Shown here: in pieces, positions 12,456-23,697 of the stretch
Layout: each line of letters opens with the position of its first letter
Numbering within the stretch: position 1 is the first letter of the stretch
NCBI GenBank assembly: GCA_963277665.1
Contig: OY728147.1
Location: 1,262,625,424-1,262,689,423 of the forward strand
Length of the DNA stretch: 64,000 bases
Direction of reading: 5' to 3'
Origin: Viscum album
Lineage: Eukaryota; Streptophyta; Magnoliopsida; Santalales; Viscaceae
Notes under the pieces: generated by a model
The model's input: the letters and a program-made list of their open reading frames with translations, nothing else
What the model was told of the DNA's origin: nothing
The model's database searches: none
Translations under genes and position numbers: made by a program

Positions 12456-13790
12456 TTTCCATCCCTAAAACTCAAACTCATATTCTCGGTTTAGAATAGA
12501 TGAGGGTAATTTTGTATCATTTTTTCATATGTTTCCTATGTCTCCTTTTAATACTTTCAATTCCTCTATAATAATTTGGGAAGGTGATTTGTCTTGTTTT
12601 GTAGGATTTTGTCTCTATGGTCTAAGATATTCACTGGATGCTCTTCATATGAGAGGTCATTATCTAGTTGTACCATCTATGAATTAAATAAATGTAATGG
12701 ATCTGGAATATCCTTCCTCATGATTGATACATGGAACACTAAATAAATACGATCAATACTTATTGGAAGTACATACTGATAGACCACTTCTCCTATACGA
12801 TCAAGGATCTCAAAGGGGCCAATGTACCTTGGGATAAGATTGAATTTCATTCAAAATCACATGACTCTCTTCTATGGTGATATTTGAAGGAAACTTTTTT
12901 CTCCAAATTCAAACTCCAAGACCCTTTGACTATTGTTATTATCACAGTTATTTCATCTTTTAGTAGCTTTCATATGCTATTGGATAGCTTGAGTCGTCTC
13001 TGTCATCTCTTGTACAATGTCAGCTCCAAGTATCTTTCGTTTTTCATTTTCATCTAAAAACATTGGAGTTCTACATCAATTCATATATAGAGCTTCATAT
13101 ATATCCATTTGAATACTAGAGTGGAATATATTATTATATGAGAATTGAACTGATGAGTGATGATGATCCTATCCACCTTTGAATTCCACTAAGAAGGCTC
13201 TTTGCATGTCCTCGAGTGTCTAAATAGTTGTTCAGATTAGCCATCATCTTGGGGGTGATTAGCCATGCTGAATTTCAATTATGTACTAAATGCATGTTTA
13301 ATACTTCTCTAGAATTTATATGTAAGCCTTTGATCACAATTTAAGATGATCAAAAGTCGAACCCCATGAAGCCTCACCACTTCCTTCACATATATCTTGG
13401 CGTATTGTTCAATAGAGAAATATTCCGGAGTAGTGATAATGTGTGAAGTCTTGGTGAGTCGATTCACCACAAATCATATCACATTGTTTTCATTATATGT
13501 CTTTAAGATACTGGTGACAAAGTATATTGTGAAATTCTCCCATTTCCATGTGGGTATAGGAAATATTGGCATCATCTCTTTGGAAATCTATCACTTTGCT
13601 TTAACTTGATAAAATACCAAATACCTTGAGATATAAACCCCAATCTCCTTCTTCATTTTATCCTACCAGAAGTGTTCTCAAAGATCACAATACATCTTGG
13701 TACTTCCAAGATGGATAGATAAAGGTGAGATATGGGCATTATCCAATATAACCTTCTTTATCTCAGGTAATTATGGTACCGAAAGCCTTG
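12456..13790 (-). pseudogene. Gypsy-1 integrase with C-terminal chromodomain (broken)
   Basis: Minus-strand conceptual reading gives, in order: a zinc-finger-side segment (LGSTKMYCDLREHFW near 13660), the integrase core (NVIWFVVNRLTKTSH and YAKIYVKEVVRLHGV near 13350-13500, then FSMANHPQDDGQSEQ near 13240), the IN C-terminal motif (LIPRYIGPFEILDRIGEVVY near 12800) and a chromodomain-like end (EEHPVNILDHRDKIL, QNKTNHLPKLL near 12570-12650). Both the order and the motifs are those of plant chromoviruses of the Del/Tekay type. Several stops and frame changes show it is dead. It lies just upstream of the polypurine tract, as expected. Confidence 0.85.
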
Positions 13791-14036
13791 TTCCAAACTA
13801 AATATCACCATTATAATCGATGTTTAACTCATGTAGCTTCCATTTACTACTTTCACCTTATTTTATAGCTCCAGATTATACCTTTGTGCCTCTTTGATCT
13901 TATCTTGGATAGATGGTTGGTAAATAATTTGAGAAAGGTATGATGTATTTCATTCCATTATGATTTCCAGATCTATACTTTCGATATCCTTGAAGATTGG
14001 GTCTTTCTCAATCTATATAATGGATAGAGTACCAGG

Positions 14037-14273
14037 TTATTTTCTACTAAGTGCATAAAATTCCTTGATTTCCTTTCCTAGATGGTAGCAAATATAGAAA
14101 TCATAGTCCATTATTAGATCTAACCATCTTCTTTGATGCTTTTCGAGCTCCTTTTGTGTGAATATATACTTTAGACTCTTGGGGTTAGTATATATATCAT
14201 AGTTTTCATCATAGAGATAACGCCACCAAATGTTCAGAGAAATCAACACAACTGATAACTCTAGGTCATTCAT
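14037..14273 (-). pseudogene. Gypsy-1 RNase H domain fragment
   Basis: An open stretch of 78 codons reads as the C-terminal half of a Ty3/gypsy RNase H. It includes YLYDENYDIYTNPKSLKYIF, corresponding to the conserved YG-x-x-x-x-V-x-TDHKSLKY segment, followed by the QRRWLDLIMDYDF block. The conserved TDHKSL motif has become TNPKSL, losing the catalytic-region Asp and His. The segment from 14280 to 14680 continues the RT thumb and RNase H N-terminus with stops. It sits between the RT and integrase of the same element. Confidence 0.85.
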
Positions 14274-14639
14274 CCAGTATTTCTACTAATGGATCCTAAA
14301 ATATTGTAAACAAATAAGCTATTACTTTATCATTATTCATGAGTACATAAATAAATCCTTTCTTTGAAGCATCACTATATATCACAAAACCTTCTCCACC
14401 TGTTGGTAGTGTAAGTATAAGCACAATGACTAGCCTCTTCTTAAGCTTGTTAAACCTTTCCTTGGATTTTTTTATTTACACACATGTTTTTACATTATGT
14501 AATAACTTACTTAGAGAGCTGGAAAGTCATTCAAAAATCCCCCTACAAACATCAGTAGTGCCCAACAAATCCAAAAACACTACAGATTTATATGAAACTA
14601 GTGTGTATGGGATTTTTATCAATTTCCTTAGTCATTCGA

Positions 14640-15950
14640 GGGTTCATATAAATTCCCTCTCTTGTGATCACATTCCCTTATAATGTGACTTGTTTCATCC
14701 AAAAGTCACTATTTATGAACATAGAATATATCCTCTCAATCCTTAACATCAGCAACACAATCCTTAGTTTCTCTTCATGTTCCTCCTTTATCTTGGAGTA
14801 AATGAGAATATCAGTGATAACCACTACCTTATATTTGACGAGGTAGTCTCTAAATACTTTATTCCTAAAATACATGATGATTGTAGGAGGATTAGTGTGC
14901 CTTAAAGGAATAATATTTAACTCACAGTGACCATAACTTATCCAAAAATAATTCTTACGAATATCTTCATACTATACCATCTATTAATGATATCCCAAAC
15001 AAAGATCCACCTTTTAAAATTACTAAGATCCTTGAATTCAACTAAACATGTCATCTATCCTTGGAAAATGAGAATTGTTCATTATAGTGATCTTGTTAAT
15101 TTTCTAATAATCTATATTCTACCACATTGATCCATCCTTCTTCTCTAAAAATAGAATTGGTACACCCTAAGGTGTTTCACTAGGTTGTAGGAAGCCTTTG
15201 TCCAAATTCCCTTATAGTTTATTTTTTAACTCCTTTAGTTTGAATGGGGCCATTCAATAAAGGAATTTGGATATTGGAGTGGATCTGGTTATAAGTTCGA
15301 TTGATAACTCTACGTCACGATAAAGGTGAAGTCTTGGTAACACTTAGGGAAACACATAACTGTATTCCATAACAATAGAAATTTCTTCTTGGTTGATACC
15401 TTACTTTATCTCTGCCATTTTCAAAAGGTATACTTCTTCACAATGTATAAATACCCACACTGTTGATGGAATTTCCAATGGAGATGCATAATCTTCCTTT
15501 AATTTGTAGGGGATTATTAGATGGTTCATAATATTAAAAGAAATTTTATTTTCCTAACAGTTTATTTTTTCTCTATATAATGAGAGCTAATCCATGTCCA
15601 ATATATTGTCTAATCCCACCAAGGAAGTATTATGATATTTTGTAGAAGAATTTTCTGACATACTCTTATAAGAGAAGTGGCTGATACTTGGATTGAACTG
15701 ATTTCACCAGTAGGTGTTTTTAAAAATATCTCTACTTCAAGGTATCATGGATTTGATTCAATAGTTATAGAAAACATTCACGATACAAATGAATTTATAG
15801 AACCAAAAAAAACTTATTCTCATTCTTGAGTGAATAAGTAGAGTACATTGTACAAATTCATTTTCATGCTCCACTTCAGCAATAGTGATGGAATAAGTTT
15901 TCCCCAGCTCCTTTTTATTTGGTGGTTGATGATGCTAATTTCCATCAAGA
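14640..15950 (-). pseudogene. Gypsy-1 protease end and reverse transcriptase (broken)
   Basis: From high to low coordinates the minus strand shows a degenerate protease end, the RT N-terminus (YWMAPFKLKELKNKL near 15250, then GVPILFLEKKDGSM near 15150) and the palm motif at 14678-14875. There, VVVITDILIYS stands where active enzymes have F-V/I-DDILVYS, so one catalytic Asp is replaced by Thr. The downstream KEEHEEKLRIVL and FWMKQV segments match the family closely. The frame is interrupted repeatedly. The protease side is cut at 15957 by CACTA-B. Confidence 0.85.
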
Positions 15951-15954
15951 ACTA

Positions 15955-15957
15955 ATG
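15955..15957. repeat. CACTA-B target-site duplication, left copy (ATG)
   Basis: ATG directly precedes the element and is repeated at 40670-40672 directly after it. Three-base TSDs are the hallmark of CACTA transposition. Confidence 0.8.
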
Positions 15958-16205
15958 AAATACTAAAATATGGTGTTTTTCAAATGGTAATATACCAATG
16001 GTTTGTTCAAACCATTGTTATAGTGTAAAATAAGAAAAATTTGGCAATGGTTTGAACAGACCATTGTCAAAGCCTAAGATTTCCCCACAGTTTTCTAAAA
16101 CCATTGGGAAATAAATATTTTCTCTAAGATATACCAATGGTTTTGATAAATTATTGGTAAAGATAGGCTTTCCCGATAGTTTTTAAAAACCATTGGGAAT
16201 GTTTT
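15958..16205. promoter_or_regulatory. CACTA-B left subterminal repeats
   Basis: Five imperfect palindromes of the type ACCAATGGTTT / AAACCATTGG at about 45-bp spacing, with ACC-type and CCC-type units as at the right end. Every AACGG core has become AATGG, AACAG or similar, the change expected from deamination of methylated CpG. This region should be the binding platform for the second transposon protein. Confidence 0.75.
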
Positions 16206-16627
16206 ACCTCAAATACCTTGCGCCCAAGCTCCCACTCGGCCTAATTACAGACCTAATCTAGTGCTCCTCTCGAAGTCTTATCAGTAGCGAAACTCCTTTC
16301 AGCTATAGATCCATCTTTAATAAAATAAATTTTTATTTCTAAACATCAAATTAGTAAGTGTTTCCTTAGTTTTAATGTTATTCCTCTTTTTTTTCTTATG
16401 TTTTCTGTTTTGATTTTGGATAAATTAATGTTCATGCTATCTTTGGTGTACCGAACCCTTTGGTTTGATTTATGTTTTTTTCTACACATCAAACATGGTA
16501 AAGGGATTTTTTAGTGGGGTTTGTTTAGTGCAAGGGGTAAAGGGTTTGTTTTTTGTTTTTTTAAATTTATTTTTGTTGAAAATTGGATTTGGATTTTGGT
16601 GTTGGTTGGATGATGGATTGGAATTGT
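16206..16627 (+). other. CACTA-B 5' leader region
   Basis: Moderate-GC stretch at 16215-16320 (CAAGCTCCCACTCGGCC, then CTCCTCTCGAAGTC), followed by AT-rich, T-rich sequence. By position this may be the untranslated first exon and first intron of the transposon transcript. No coding domain is seen. Confidence 0.35.
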
Positions 16628-17075
16628 GAACCCCCCCACCCCCACCCCTTGGACACCCCACCCACCGGATAGCCCCCCTCCACCCCTGGACACCCCCATT
16701 GGATTGCCCCCACCCACAGCACCCCACCCCCTGGAAACCCCCACCCATTGAACAACTCCCTCCCCCATCCCATGGACACCCCACCCCCTGGACACCACCA
16801 CCCTTTGGACAACGCCCTCCCCCCATCCCCCTGGACACCCCCACCCATTGGATATCCACCCCTACCCCCTAGACATCCCCACCCCTAGAAACCCCCACCC
16901 CCACCCTCCCTGGACACCCCTCACCCCCATGGACTCCACCCACATCCACAACCTCTAAACACCCACACCACCCCTAGACACCCCCACCCCTGGACACCCT
17001 CCACCCCCTTTGACCACCCACCCCACCCCCTTAGACATCCCCCCTAGACACCACCACACCTCCTAGACACCAGCA
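16628..17075. repeat. GC-rich minisatellite A1 (C-rich on +)
   Basis: Imperfect units of about 17-22 bp built from CCACCCCCTGGACACCC. The overlapping Gly-rich frames on the minus strand are repeat artefacts. Confidence 0.85.
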
Positions 17076-17176
17076 CACCTGCTAAGTAGCTGACCCAATT
17101 TTTAAATTGGAATTAACAATGTAGTTGATTTCTCCTTTTCCCAATGACATTTTATAATTGACACATAGAGCCATAT

Positions 17177-17258
17177 AAATTGAACTTGTCATGTTTTGAT
17201 AAATTGAATTTTTCATGTTTTGATAAATTTAATTTGTCATGTTTTGATAAATTGAATG
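17177..17258. repeat. 24-bp tandem repeat, about 3.4 copies
   Basis: Units at 17177-17200, 17201-17224 and 17225-17248, plus a partial copy, with the pattern AAATTGAATTTGTC / ATGTTTTGAT. Because 24 is divisible by 3 the repeat stays open in frame, which produces the SCFDKLN-type repetition at the start of a spurious frame. Confidence 0.85.
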
Positions 17259-17338
17259 GGTTGTTTAGAATGAAATGGCTAATGCATGATAGATTGTATT
17301 TCTTACTGAATAAAATGATTTTAAATAAAAATACCCTA

Positions 17339-18282
17339 AGGGGGGATACAAGAGGGGTAGGGGGATGTACAGGTGTGGGGGCATATCCAGGTGGGGGGTG
17401 GGTTGTCCAGGGGGTAGGGGGGCTGGAGGGGGGGGGGGGGTTGAGTGGGTTTTGGGGTGTGGGGGAGGCGGTATGGGCTGCCCAAAGAGGGGTATGAGCT
17501 ATCCAGGGAGGGCAGGGGGGTGTCCAGGTGGGTGAGGGGGTATGGGGTCTCCAGGTAGGGGGGTGGGCTATCCAGGTGGGGGTGGGGGGGATGTCCAGGT
17601 GTGGGGGGTGGTGGTGCTGTCCAGGTGGGGGGATATTCAGGTGGGGGGTGGGCAGTCAAGGTGAGGGGTGGGATGTCTAGGTGGGGGGATTTCCAGGTGG
17701 GGGGTGGGCTATCCAAGTGAGGGGTGGGCTGTCCAAGTGGGTTGGGGGTGGTGTTGTAGGGTAGGGGGTGTGGGTTATCCAGGGAGGGAGTGGGATGTCC
17801 TGGGGAGGGGGGGGGGTATCCAGGTGGGGGAGGGGGTATGGGCTATCCAAGGATGGGGGGGTATCTAGGTGGGGGAGGGGGTATGGGATATCCAAGGATG
17901 GGGGGGTGTCTAGTGGGGGTGGGGGTGGTGGGCTATCCGGGAGGGGGGGTTTCCAGTGGGGGTGGGGTGGTTGGATATCCAATTGGGGGGGGGGATTTCC
18001 CGAGGCTGTCGGGGGGGGGGGGGGGGGGTAGGGACAGTTCATGGGAGGGGGTGTGGGATGTACAGGGAGGGGGTTGGTTGCTTAGGGGTGGTGATGGGTG
18101 GGCTATCCTGGTGAGAGAGGGGGGTGTGGGCTATTAAGGGGGGTGGGCTATCCAGGTGTTGTGGTGGGAGGTGTCCAGGTGGGTTGGGGGGGGGGGGGGG
18201 CTATCAGGGTGGGGGGTTCATGGGGTAGGGGTTGTAGGGGTGTGGGGGTGTGGGCTGTTTAGGGAGGGGGTGGGCTGTCCAC
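17339..18282. repeat. GC-rich minisatellite A2, inverted (G-rich on +)
   Basis: Units such as GGGGGTGTCCAGGTGGG and GGGCTATCCAGG. This is the same family as A1 and A3-A5 but in opposite orientation, so the plus strand is G-rich with many runs of 4-10 G. Long Gly-rich (plus) and Pro-rich (minus) frames are artefacts. Confidence 0.85.
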
Positions 18283-18713
18283 TCTAATACTGTATAGAAA
18301 ACAAATAGGAATCAAATATAACCAATGTATTGTTGCTTTCACATGTTAAGACTTTTTTTGAAGTTCCATACCACCACTCACTCCTACCCTTCTAAGAAGA
18401 AGTGATCTCTGCAAAGAAATCTCATTCAGGTTCTTATCCACTATCCATATTGATCTCATACAAATTTAAAATTTGTAAAACTCCATATTACCTAATGATA
18501 TAATAAGGCTCATAATCCTATGCGTAGTGTCATATCAAAACATATCTCATAAAATCCGATCCACATATGATATTTGGTGGTGTCTTTACAATTGGGTGTG
18601 TTGTGATTTATATGTATGATATTCATGGTTTACCCCAACACTCTTCTCGGTCATCTATAATAGGATTGAAATAATGCTACAATTTGATAAATATTGGATT
18701 TTACAACCCTAGT
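18283..18713. other. AT-rich spacer between minisatellites A2 and A3
   Basis: Non-repetitive CACTA-B interior, probably intronic. No gene, RNA or repeat is recognised. Confidence 0.4.
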
Positions 18714-20033
18714 TTGGGGGTGGACACCCCAACCCCTTGGACAACCCCCACCCCCTTTGACGGCCCCCACCACTAGACACCCTAACCCACTAGAAAGCCC
18801 TGCCACCCCCCGTGGACAGCCCTACCACCCCTGTGGATAGCCCGCCCACCCCCATGGATAGTCTTCACTCCCCGTGGACACCCTGTACCCCCTTGATAGC
18901 CCTGCCACCCCCGTGGACAGCCTGTCCACCCACCCTGCACCCCCTGGGAAGCCCGCCCACCCCCTAAACACCTCATACCTCTAGGAAAACATGTCTCCTA
19001 AAAAATACCCCTCCCCTGGACCCCCACCCCCCTGGACAGCCCTGCCACCCAGGTGGACAGATCTCCCACCCCCTGGACACCTCGTACCCCCTGGCCAAAC
19101 CCCCCCACCACCATAGAAAGCCCTCCCACCCACCCCATACCCCCTGAACAACCCATCCACCACCCTGGACAGCCCACCCACCCCCTGGACACCTCATTCC
19201 CCCTAGACAGCCCCACCCCAAGATATACCCCCACCCCTAGACACCCCGACCCCCTGGATAGCCCCGCCACCCCCGTGGACAGCCCACCCACACCCTGGAC
19301 CCCCCTCCCCCCGTGGATAGCCCCCACCCCCGTGGATATCCCACCCACCCCCTGGACAACCACCCACCACCCCCCGAATACCCCGATCCCCCGGACACCC
19401 CCACCCCCTAGAGAGCCACCCACCACCTGGACACCCCCGAACCCACTGGACAACCCCACACCCATAGATAGTCCGACCCCCTATGGACAACCCTTCCACC
19501 CCCTAGACACCCTATACCCCCTGGACAACCCCGCCACCCCCACCATCCCCTGGACAGCCCGCCCACCCCCTGGATACCTCGTACCCCCTAGACAGCACCC
19601 ACCCCTGGACAGCTTGCCCACCCCCTGGACACCCCGTACCCCTTGGATAGCCTCACCACCCCCATAGATAGCCCACCCTCCCCCTGAACACCCCGTACCC
19701 CACTGTACAGCCCTGTCCACACTTTGAACACCCCTCTCACCCCCGAATATCCTACAACCCCCTGAACATCCACCACCCTAGAAATCCCCCCACCCCCCTA
19801 GACACCCCCGATCCCCCTGGACAGCCTCGCCACCCCTGTGGACAGCCCACCCACCCCCCTGGACCACCTGTACCGCCCTGGAAATCCCCCCACCACCATG
19901 GACAACCCGCCCACAAGGACACCCCGACCCCCTAGATAGCCCCCACCCCATGTACACCTCTAACCCCCCATGGATTGCCCCACCACCCCCATGGACACCC
20001 ACACCCCTGGACACCCCCACCCCCTTGGGCAAT
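18714..20033. repeat. GC-rich minisatellite A3 (C-rich on +)
   Basis: The longest block, about 1.3 kb of units of about 19-21 bp such as CACCCCCTGGACACCCCG and CCCCCGTGGACAGCCC. Pro-rich plus-strand frames up to 204 codons and Gly-rich minus-strand frames are artefacts of the repeat. Confidence 0.9.
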
Positions 20034-20341
20034 GTATGTGATCACTCAAATTATCTAAAAAAATATAAAATTTTTTAGGTCTAAAATTTATTCTACTATT
20101 GAATAATTCTCCTCCACAAGTGTAAATGATCTTGTACACTCATGTATAGTTCTTTAAAGATATTTTGTTATAAATATAGTATTTTGTTTTCTTTTATATT
20201 ATGATTCTCATATAGAGTAGTGTGTCAATTATGGTTTCATATAAAGTGAAAAATTTTTATTTACATAAATATATTCTCGATGAAACTTAAATATTATTGA
20301 ATTTCCTTGATGAAATGACTTAGAACAAATATTTTTATAGA
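20034..20341 (+). other. Upstream region of the CACTA-B transposase gene
   Basis: AT-rich sequence between minisatellite A3 and the first recognised transposase codons. It probably holds the end of a leader intron. No TATA box can be assigned with confidence. Confidence 0.35.
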
Positions 20342-21031
20342 ATGGATAGAATTTGGATGTATGAAACCAATCAGATATCCAGAGATTTTCAAAATAATTT
20401 GTACAGATTTTTAGATTTTTCATTTCACAATGCTTCAAATAGTTGTCACATATATTGCCCCTGTTACAAGTGTGTTGTAAGACCTTGGTTGATCCGTGAA
20501 GAAGTAATCTACCACCTAACAAAATATGGTTTTCAAGAAAAATACTATGTGTGGTGTCATAATGTGAAGAAAATGACATCTCAAATTGCTGATGATCCAA
20601 ATGAGAGGACCAGATTGGAGAAATTGTTATATGAATTGTTTCTGTTTATTCATAATCATGAAAAAGAAAGGATTATGACCCAAGAAGACTTCGATATGAG
20701 CACACATGATGAGTCTAATGAAAATGATGGTGTTGTTAGGGTGAAAAAACTTAATGATGCTTCCACGACTCCAGTATATCGACAAAGAAGTAAAATGAAA
20801 AAGTTGGAATTTTTAATCCAATTTTTTCATACGAAAACTATGTATGGGATTACTAATATTTACATCGATTACATTCTTACCTTCTTGAAGGACTTACTTC
20901 TAGATTATGTAGATATTCCATTAAAACACTCTATGGCATGTAAGTTAGTTGAGGAACTTAGATTTTCAAGACACAAAATTCATGCTTTCTCGAAGGATTG
21001 CAGCTTATTTTGGGAGGAAAATACTGAATAG
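20342..21031 (+). pseudogene. CACTA-B TNPD transposase, N-terminal part (transposase-associated domain)
   Basis: The opening ATG begins MDRIWMY, the usual start of plant CACTA transposases. Residues 1-75 form the transposase-associated domain, with its zinc-binding CPCYKC (near residue 39), the ISRDFQNNLYRFLDFSF block before it, and HLTKYGFQEKYYVWCHN after it. An acidic linker (about 80-150) follows, then the start of the tnp2 transposase region, ending LFWEENTE. The reading continues past a TAG at 21029-21031 (NDCIKCGKSR, a zinc motif of the family) to a further TAG at 21062. It is therefore a decayed exon of a long gene. Confidence 0.93.
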
Positions 21032-21780
21032 AATGATTGTATAAAATGTGGAAAATCTCGGTAGAATCTGAAAGCTAATGGAGAACCATCTCATGTGCCA
21101 CAAAAGGTAATGTGGAACTTTCCATTCATCCCTAGTCTCTAAAATCTTTTTTTTGTTTGATGAAATATAAATAAAAATGTGATGGAATGTTACCAAGAGA
21201 AAGAAGAGTAATGATGAGTTGGTTCACCCTGTAGATGGATTTTCATGACAAATATTTGATACTCGATATCCTGATTTTGCAGCTGCTGTGCGTAATTTGA
21301 GGTTGGGTCTTTTATGTGATGGTTTTACTTCATTTGGGTAGATGCTTACGCCACACAAAACATGGCCGATTTTTATATACATTTATAATCTCCCCCATGG
21401 TTGTGTTTGAAAAACCCTTCACTTTCATGAGTATACTCATATCTGGACCTTCTGATCCTGACAATGATATAGGCGTATACATGAAACCTTTAATAAAAGA
21501 GTTGAAACTTATTTGGGATGTGGGCGTGTGCACATACAATGGATGTTTGAAATACATATTTAGGATGCATGCTGTGATTATGTGGACGATAAATGATTTT
21601 ACTTCTTATGAAATAATGTCTGGATGGAGCACGATGGGAAAAATATCGTGTCCTATTTGTATGAAGAATACATGATCCAGAAGACAGAAACATCATTGTA
21701 GTTTCAGTTTTATGGGACATCAATGATTCATTCCGATGGACCATACATAAAGAAATAATCGTCAAAGATTTGACAATACC
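21032..21780 (+). pseudogene. CACTA-B TNPD transposase, tnp2 core (Transposase_21) with stops
   Basis: This continues the tnp2 domain in shifting frames. Recognisable blocks are VPQKVMWNFPFIPSL (21100), YPDFAAAVRNLRLGLLCDGF (21265-21325), IYNLPHG (21380), GPSDPDNDIGVYMKPLIKEL (21440) and FRMHAVIMWTINDFTSYEIM (21560-21625), then SGWSTMGKISCPICMKNT. These are hallmark motifs of plant En/Spm transposases, the enzyme that cuts and pastes the element. At least three stops (for example TAA near 21139 and TAG near 21340) and frameshifts inactivate it. Confidence 0.92.
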
Positions 21781-22272
21781 ATGGAGACTGATGATCCACC
21801 TCAGCGTATATCTAGAACTGATGTGATTAATGAATTAAAAGATTTCTGTTTTTCATATGAGAAGGTTAAAATGAAATCTGGAAAGGGAAGGAATGCTTCA
21901 ACTGAAAACTATTACAATTTCAAGAAGAGAAGTATCTTCTTTGATTTTCCTTATTGGTCAACCAATTTCTTAATCCATTGCTTAGACGTAATGAACATTG
22001 AAAGAAATACATGTGAAATGTTGCTTTCGATTATTCTAAATGATAAGGGAAATAAAAAAGATGATTTATGGTCTCTGCGTGACTTGGTGGATTGGGGCAT
22101 CAGACCAGAATTGCATCTTATGAATATCAGTGAAAATAAATGTAATCTTTCATGTGATTCTTATGTGATAACACCTATAGAAGAAGGAAATTTATGGAAG
22201 TACTATAGAATATTAAAGTTCCTGATGGCTATTCAAGCAACATATCCAAACAGGTCAACAGAAGAGAGTTGA
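21781..22272 (+). pseudogene. CACTA-B TNPD transposase, C-terminal tnp2 block
   Basis: An open frame of 163 codons covers the end of the Transposase_21 region. Conserved blocks are NFKKRSIFFDFPYWS, followed by HCLDVMNIERNTCEMLLSI with the family pattern LDVMHIEKNV, and LRDLVDWGIRPELHL. These correspond to the part just before the DUF4218 domain. It is one exon-sized survivor of the gene and joins in order with fragments on both sides. The internal ATG at 21781 is not a real start. Confidence 0.92.
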
Positions 22273-22904
22273 AGCTAAAATCTTTAAAGACTCATGATTA
22301 TCACATCATTCAATATGAGTTAATTCCAATAGAAATTTGTCATATATTTTAAAATAATGTAAGGGTGGATGTTATTCAGTCGTGCCATTTGATTAGAGAT
22401 ATTTGTGCTATGATGTTGTCCAAGTATTTCTTGCAAAAAATGTTGGTAGATGCCCCATTAATTTTGTGTGAGTTAGAGAAAATATTTCCTCCATCATTTT
22501 TCACATGCATGCTGCATCTGACTATCCACATTCTAACTGAAATAATTCTTTGAAGACCTATTTCTTTTCGTTGGATGTATCCAATTGAAAGAAATATGTA
22601 CACATTAAAGTCTTATGTCCGTAAGAGGAATCATCCCGAAGGTTCTGTCGTGAATGGTTACTTGGCTCAAGAATGTATGGATTTCTGCTCGTTTTATTTA
22701 TCTGATCTTACTAGAAGAAATAAAAGACCAATAAGAAATGAAGAAGAATAGTATGAGAAAATGGAACCTAGTTTTCCATTACTTCCTTAAACAGGAGAAA
22801 TTCCTGGATCATATACATTGATCACATTCAGCCTTGAAGAGCGGGAGATGACACATCACACAGTTTTGTTCAACTGTGACTTGTTCGATGACTACATCTT
22901 TTAA
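22273..22904 (+). pseudogene. CACTA-B TNPD transposase, DUF4218 domain (frameshifted)
   Basis: Recognisable segments in order are LVDAPLILCELEKIFPPSFF (22443-22502), RWMYPIERNMYTLKSYVRKR (22573-22632), NHPEGSVVNGYLAQECMDFC, and HHTVLFNCDLFDDYIF near 22855. These match DUF4218, which follows the tnp2 core in CACTA transposases. The frame changes at least twice (near 22345 and 22550) and stops are present. A GT at 22905 and an AG at 22974 could bound an AT-rich intron. Confidence 0.9.
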
Positions 22905-22974
22905 GTGAATTGTATATTTATATATTACATATATATATATATATCTATTAAACTATTCCTTTTTTTATCTTCAG

Positions 22975-23656
22975 GGAACTAAAAATGATGATAAATAGAA
23001 AGCATCGTTCTTTATCTTTGAGAAGGAGGGAGACTTTTCATAGCAAAGAGTTTTCTACTTGGTTAAAAGTGAAGGTAATAATATTAATGTTTAAAATTAT
23101 TAAAAAAATAAATAATAATTTTTAATATTGATTTATATTTTAGGTATTGATTTTGTTTGCTGAATCTGTCTCTAAGGAAATAAGAGCCGTGGCTTTTTGT
23201 CCTAATACCGTGGTTTGTGACTGTAAATCAATTATTATCAATGCGTACAGATTTATTATCACTGAATGAGCAATGAACATGAGAACACCACATGATGGTG
23301 TTATGGCTACTACCACAATAGACTATTATTCTAGTGCATTAGATAGTACACCGTTATTTGAAAATTTAGGTTATTACGGAGTCATTGACAAAATAATAAT
23401 ATCTGATTATTATTCTTATGGATGAGTCATGCTGATGAAATGTAAGTCGTTTGATTCGATGACGAGGAATGGGAAATTTATTGATGATTGTGAATTTTTA
23501 GTAATTGATATGACTCACACTCTTACTAAAGATGAACCATTTGTATTGACATCAATGAAAAAACAAATTTTTTATATCAAATACCATCTTCAACCTGAAT
23601 TTGGTGTCATTATTGAAGTAATTCCAAGACATATTTTTGATGATGGTGATGATTGA
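22975..23656 (+). pseudogene. CACTA-B TNPD transposase, DUF4216 domain
   Basis: The first part (SLRRRETFHSKEFSTWLKVK) matches the HSxEFxxWFxxxV block that precedes DUF4216. An intron is likely at 23075-23143 (AAG/GTAATA to TTTTAG). The following exon reads VSKEIRAVAFCPNTVV, INAYRFII, GVMATTTIDYYSSALDSTP and YYGVIDKIIISDYYS, then DEPFVLTSMKKQIFYIKYHL, the typical DUF4216 end. Stops at 23267 and 23423 break it. It runs on at 23657-23692 (DTIPTTIGNDPFI) to the TRG-1 insertion. Confidence 0.92.
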
Positions 23657-23692
23657 ATTGACACCATCCCTACTACCATTGGAAATGATCCA

Positions 23693-23697
23693 TTTAT
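23693..23697. repeat. TRG-1 target-site duplication, left copy (TTTAT)
   Basis: TTTAT directly before the LTR start TGTAACACCC; the same five bases follow the right LTR end at 34327-34331. Confidence 0.9.

Noticed and set aside
16628..20033. CRISPR-like array of regular short repeats
   Set aside because: Units are contiguous, degenerate and lack unique spacers; the context is a plant transposon.
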